Both the position numbers and the translations under genes were made by a program. The notes beneath the pieces were generated by a model. That model did no database searches and was not told where the DNA came from. It was given only the letters and a program-made list of their open reading frames with translations. Below are positions 5,622 to 6,715 of a DNA stretch of 6,715 nucleotides, one piece after another. Position 1 is the first letter of the stretch; each line of letters begins with the position of its first letter. Source of the DNA: Spirochaetaceae bacterium UBA6089 (GTDB taxonomy: Bacteria; Spirochaetota; Spirochaetia; Treponematales; Rectinemataceae); contig DIXD01000053.1 in assembly GCA_002435985.1 (NCBI GenBank), positions 1-6,715 on the forward strand. Direction: 5' to 3'.

Positions 5622-6715
5622 ATGAGAAGCGAAAAAGTAAAACTGGGCCCCGAACGGGCCCCGCACAGGTCTCTGCTCAAAGCCGCCGGATACACCGACT
5701 GGGAAATCAATCGTCCCTGGGTCGGCGTCGCCAACGCGTATAATCAAATCATTCCAGGCCATGTTCACCTTAGGCGAATCACCGAGGCGGTGAAGGCCGG
5801 CGTGTATGCTGCAGGCGGCCTACCCATCGAGTTCCCCACGATCGGCGTTTGCGACGGCATTGCCATGAACCACGAGGGCATGAAATTTTCTCTCCCGTCG
5901 CGCGAACTCATCATGGACTCCATCGAAGTGATGGCCAAAGCCCACGCCTTCGACGCGCTCGTCCTTGTGACCAACTGCGACAAGATCGTTCCGGGCATGG
6001 CGATGGCGGCCGCAAGGTTGAACCTTCCCGCCATCGTTGTCTCCGGCGGTCCCATGCTCGTCGGCACCCTCAATGGCAGAGACATCGACCTAAGTACAGT
6101 CTTCGAGACAGTGGGCAAGCGCATCGCAGGGAAGGCCACCGACAACGATCTCCTCGAAGTCGAGAATGCGGCCTGCCCAGGCTGCGGCTCATGTGCGGGC
6201 ATGTTCACCGCCAACACCATGAACTGTATGATGGAGGCCCTCGGACTCGGGCTCCCCGGCAACGGTACCATACCGGCCGTCTACTCCGAACGCGACCGTC
6301 TCGCCAAGGACGCCGGTAGAGCCATCATGAACCTCGTCGAAAAAAATATTTGCCCGCGCGATATCCTCACCCGCGAAGCTTTCGAGAATGCAGTGGCCGT
6401 AGACCTCGCGCTCGGCGGTTCGACCAACACGACGCTCCATCTGCCAGCCATCGCCTGGGCTGCGGGTATCGACTTCGACATCGAGCTGTTCAATGAACTT
6501 GGTAAAAAGATACCGCATATCTGCAGCATGTCGCCGGGAGGCTCATACCACATCCAAGATCTGTACCGCGCTGGCGGTGTGCAGGCCGTAATGGCCCGAC
6601 TTGCAGGCGGAGGGCTGCTGCACAGAGACTGTCTCACAGTTTCGGGCGCAACACAGGGGAAAAACATCGCAAGCGCAGTCGTGAAGGACGACGAGGTCAT
6701 TAGGCCGCTGGATAG
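5622..6715 (+). CDS. ilvD: Dihydroxyacid dehydratase, N-terminal part (3' end outside window)
   Basis: IlvD dehydrates 2,3-dihydroxyisovalerate to 2-ketoisovalerate and the corresponding isoleucine intermediate, feeding valine, isoleucine and, through LeuA, leucine. The frame stays open to the window end, giving 364 residues of an expected 550-560. Visible motifs are IIPGHVHL (43-50), GVCDGIAMNHEGM (75-87), SLPSRE (90-95), VTNCDKIVPGM (116-126), SGGPM (141-145), CPGCGSCAGMFTANTMNC (185-202) and LALGGSTNTTLHL (262-274). Lys121, the usually carbamylated metal ligand, and the cluster cysteines Cys119 and Cys191 are present. The PCN cysteine of plant and mycobacterial [2Fe-2S] enzymes is replaced by PGH, as in E. 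coli, and Cys77 is extra, so an oxygen-sensitive [4Fe-4S] enzyme is likely. The start is 7 nt after leuB; AAGGAGG (5605-5611) and a nearer AAGGA (5613-5617) both precede it. Phosphogluconate dehydratase (Edd) is a relative, but the context favours IlvD. Confidence 0.94.
   Translation, partial: MRSEKVKLGPERAPHRSLLKAAGYTDWEINRPWVGVANAYNQIIPGHVHLRRITEAVKAGVYAAGGLPIEFPTIGVCDGIAMNHEGMKFSLPSRELIMDSIEVMAKAHAFDALVLVTNCDKIVPGMAMAAARLNLPAIVVSGGPMLVGTLNGRDIDLSTVFETVGKRIAGKATDNDLLEVENAACPGCGSCAGMFTANTMNCMMEALGLGLPGNGTIPAVYSERDRLAKDAGRAIMNLVEKNICPRDILTREAFENAVAVDLALGGSTNTTLHLPAIAWAAGIDFDIELFNELGKKIPHICSMSPGGSYHIQDLYRAGGVQAVMARLAGGGLLHRDCLTVSGATQGKNIASAVVKDDEVIRPLD
5645..5661 (+). repeat. GC-only hairpin inside the first codons of ilvD
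   Basis: GGGCCC (5645-5650) pairs with GGGCCC (5656-5661) around a CGAAC loop. It begins 21 nt after the A of the ilvD ATG, spanning codons 8-14. A six-pair all-GC stem this close to a start codon could slow initiation or mark an mRNA processing site between leuB and ilvD. It may equally be a by-product of encoding Gly-Pro-Glu-Arg-Ala-Pro in GC-rich DNA. Confidence 0.4.

Noticed and set aside
5256..5768. Minus-strand frames opposite the leuB/ilvD junction
   Set aside because: Pro/Arg-rich translations without motifs; the + strand genes account for the region, including both ribosome binding sites.

Overview
This window looks like bacterial chromosome with fairly GC-rich coding sequence. Every gene is on the + strand and uses strong Shine-Dalgarno sites. 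It holds the 3' end of a nucleoside phosphorylase gene (to 488), a 476-base non-coding stretch (489-964), and a compact branched-chain amino acid operon in the order leuA-leuC-leuD-leuB-ilvD (965 to the window end, ilvD incomplete). I see no mobile element, CRISPR array, tRNA or rRNA. The host cannot be named from this sequence. The leuACDB-ilvD order, the short LeuC/LeuD type and the cysteine pattern of IlvD recall clostridia, spirochaetes and other anaerobe-rich groups, but this is only an inference.

The five operon genes form one pathway. Dihydroxyacid dehydratase (IlvD) makes 2-ketoisovalerate, the direct precursor of valine and the starting point for leucine, and it also serves the isoleucine branch. 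2-Isopropylmalate synthase (LeuA) condenses 2-ketoisovalerate with acetyl-CoA. LeuC and LeuD isomerise the product, and LeuB oxidises it to the leucine keto acid. Spacing is tight: leuA/leuC overlap by 10 nt, leuC/leuD are 24 nt apart, leuD/leuB 1 nt and leuB/ilvD 7 nt. A single transcript with translational coupling is likely. Catalytic motifs in all five proteins look intact, so the enzymes themselves are ordinary.

The most interesting part is the leader between the phosphorylase gene and leuA. A TTGACA-type promoter candidate (622-651) is followed by a short ORF ending at 809. Its last 28 codons include 16 for Ile, Leu or Val, grouped as an Ile-rich run, then a Leu-rich run, then a final Val-Val. 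This is the pattern of an attenuation leader peptide. No T-box motif and no convincing intrinsic terminator with a U-tract lies between this ORF and leuA. Instead the leader's Ile-Leu-Leu codons contain TCCTCCT (766-772), an exact complement of AGGAGGA (955-961), the leuA ribosome binding site. This suggests attenuation at the level of translation, in which a ribosome stalled on Leu codons would hide the anti-Shine-Dalgarno sequence and free leuA. That mechanism is a hypothesis from sequence complementarity, not a demonstrated one.
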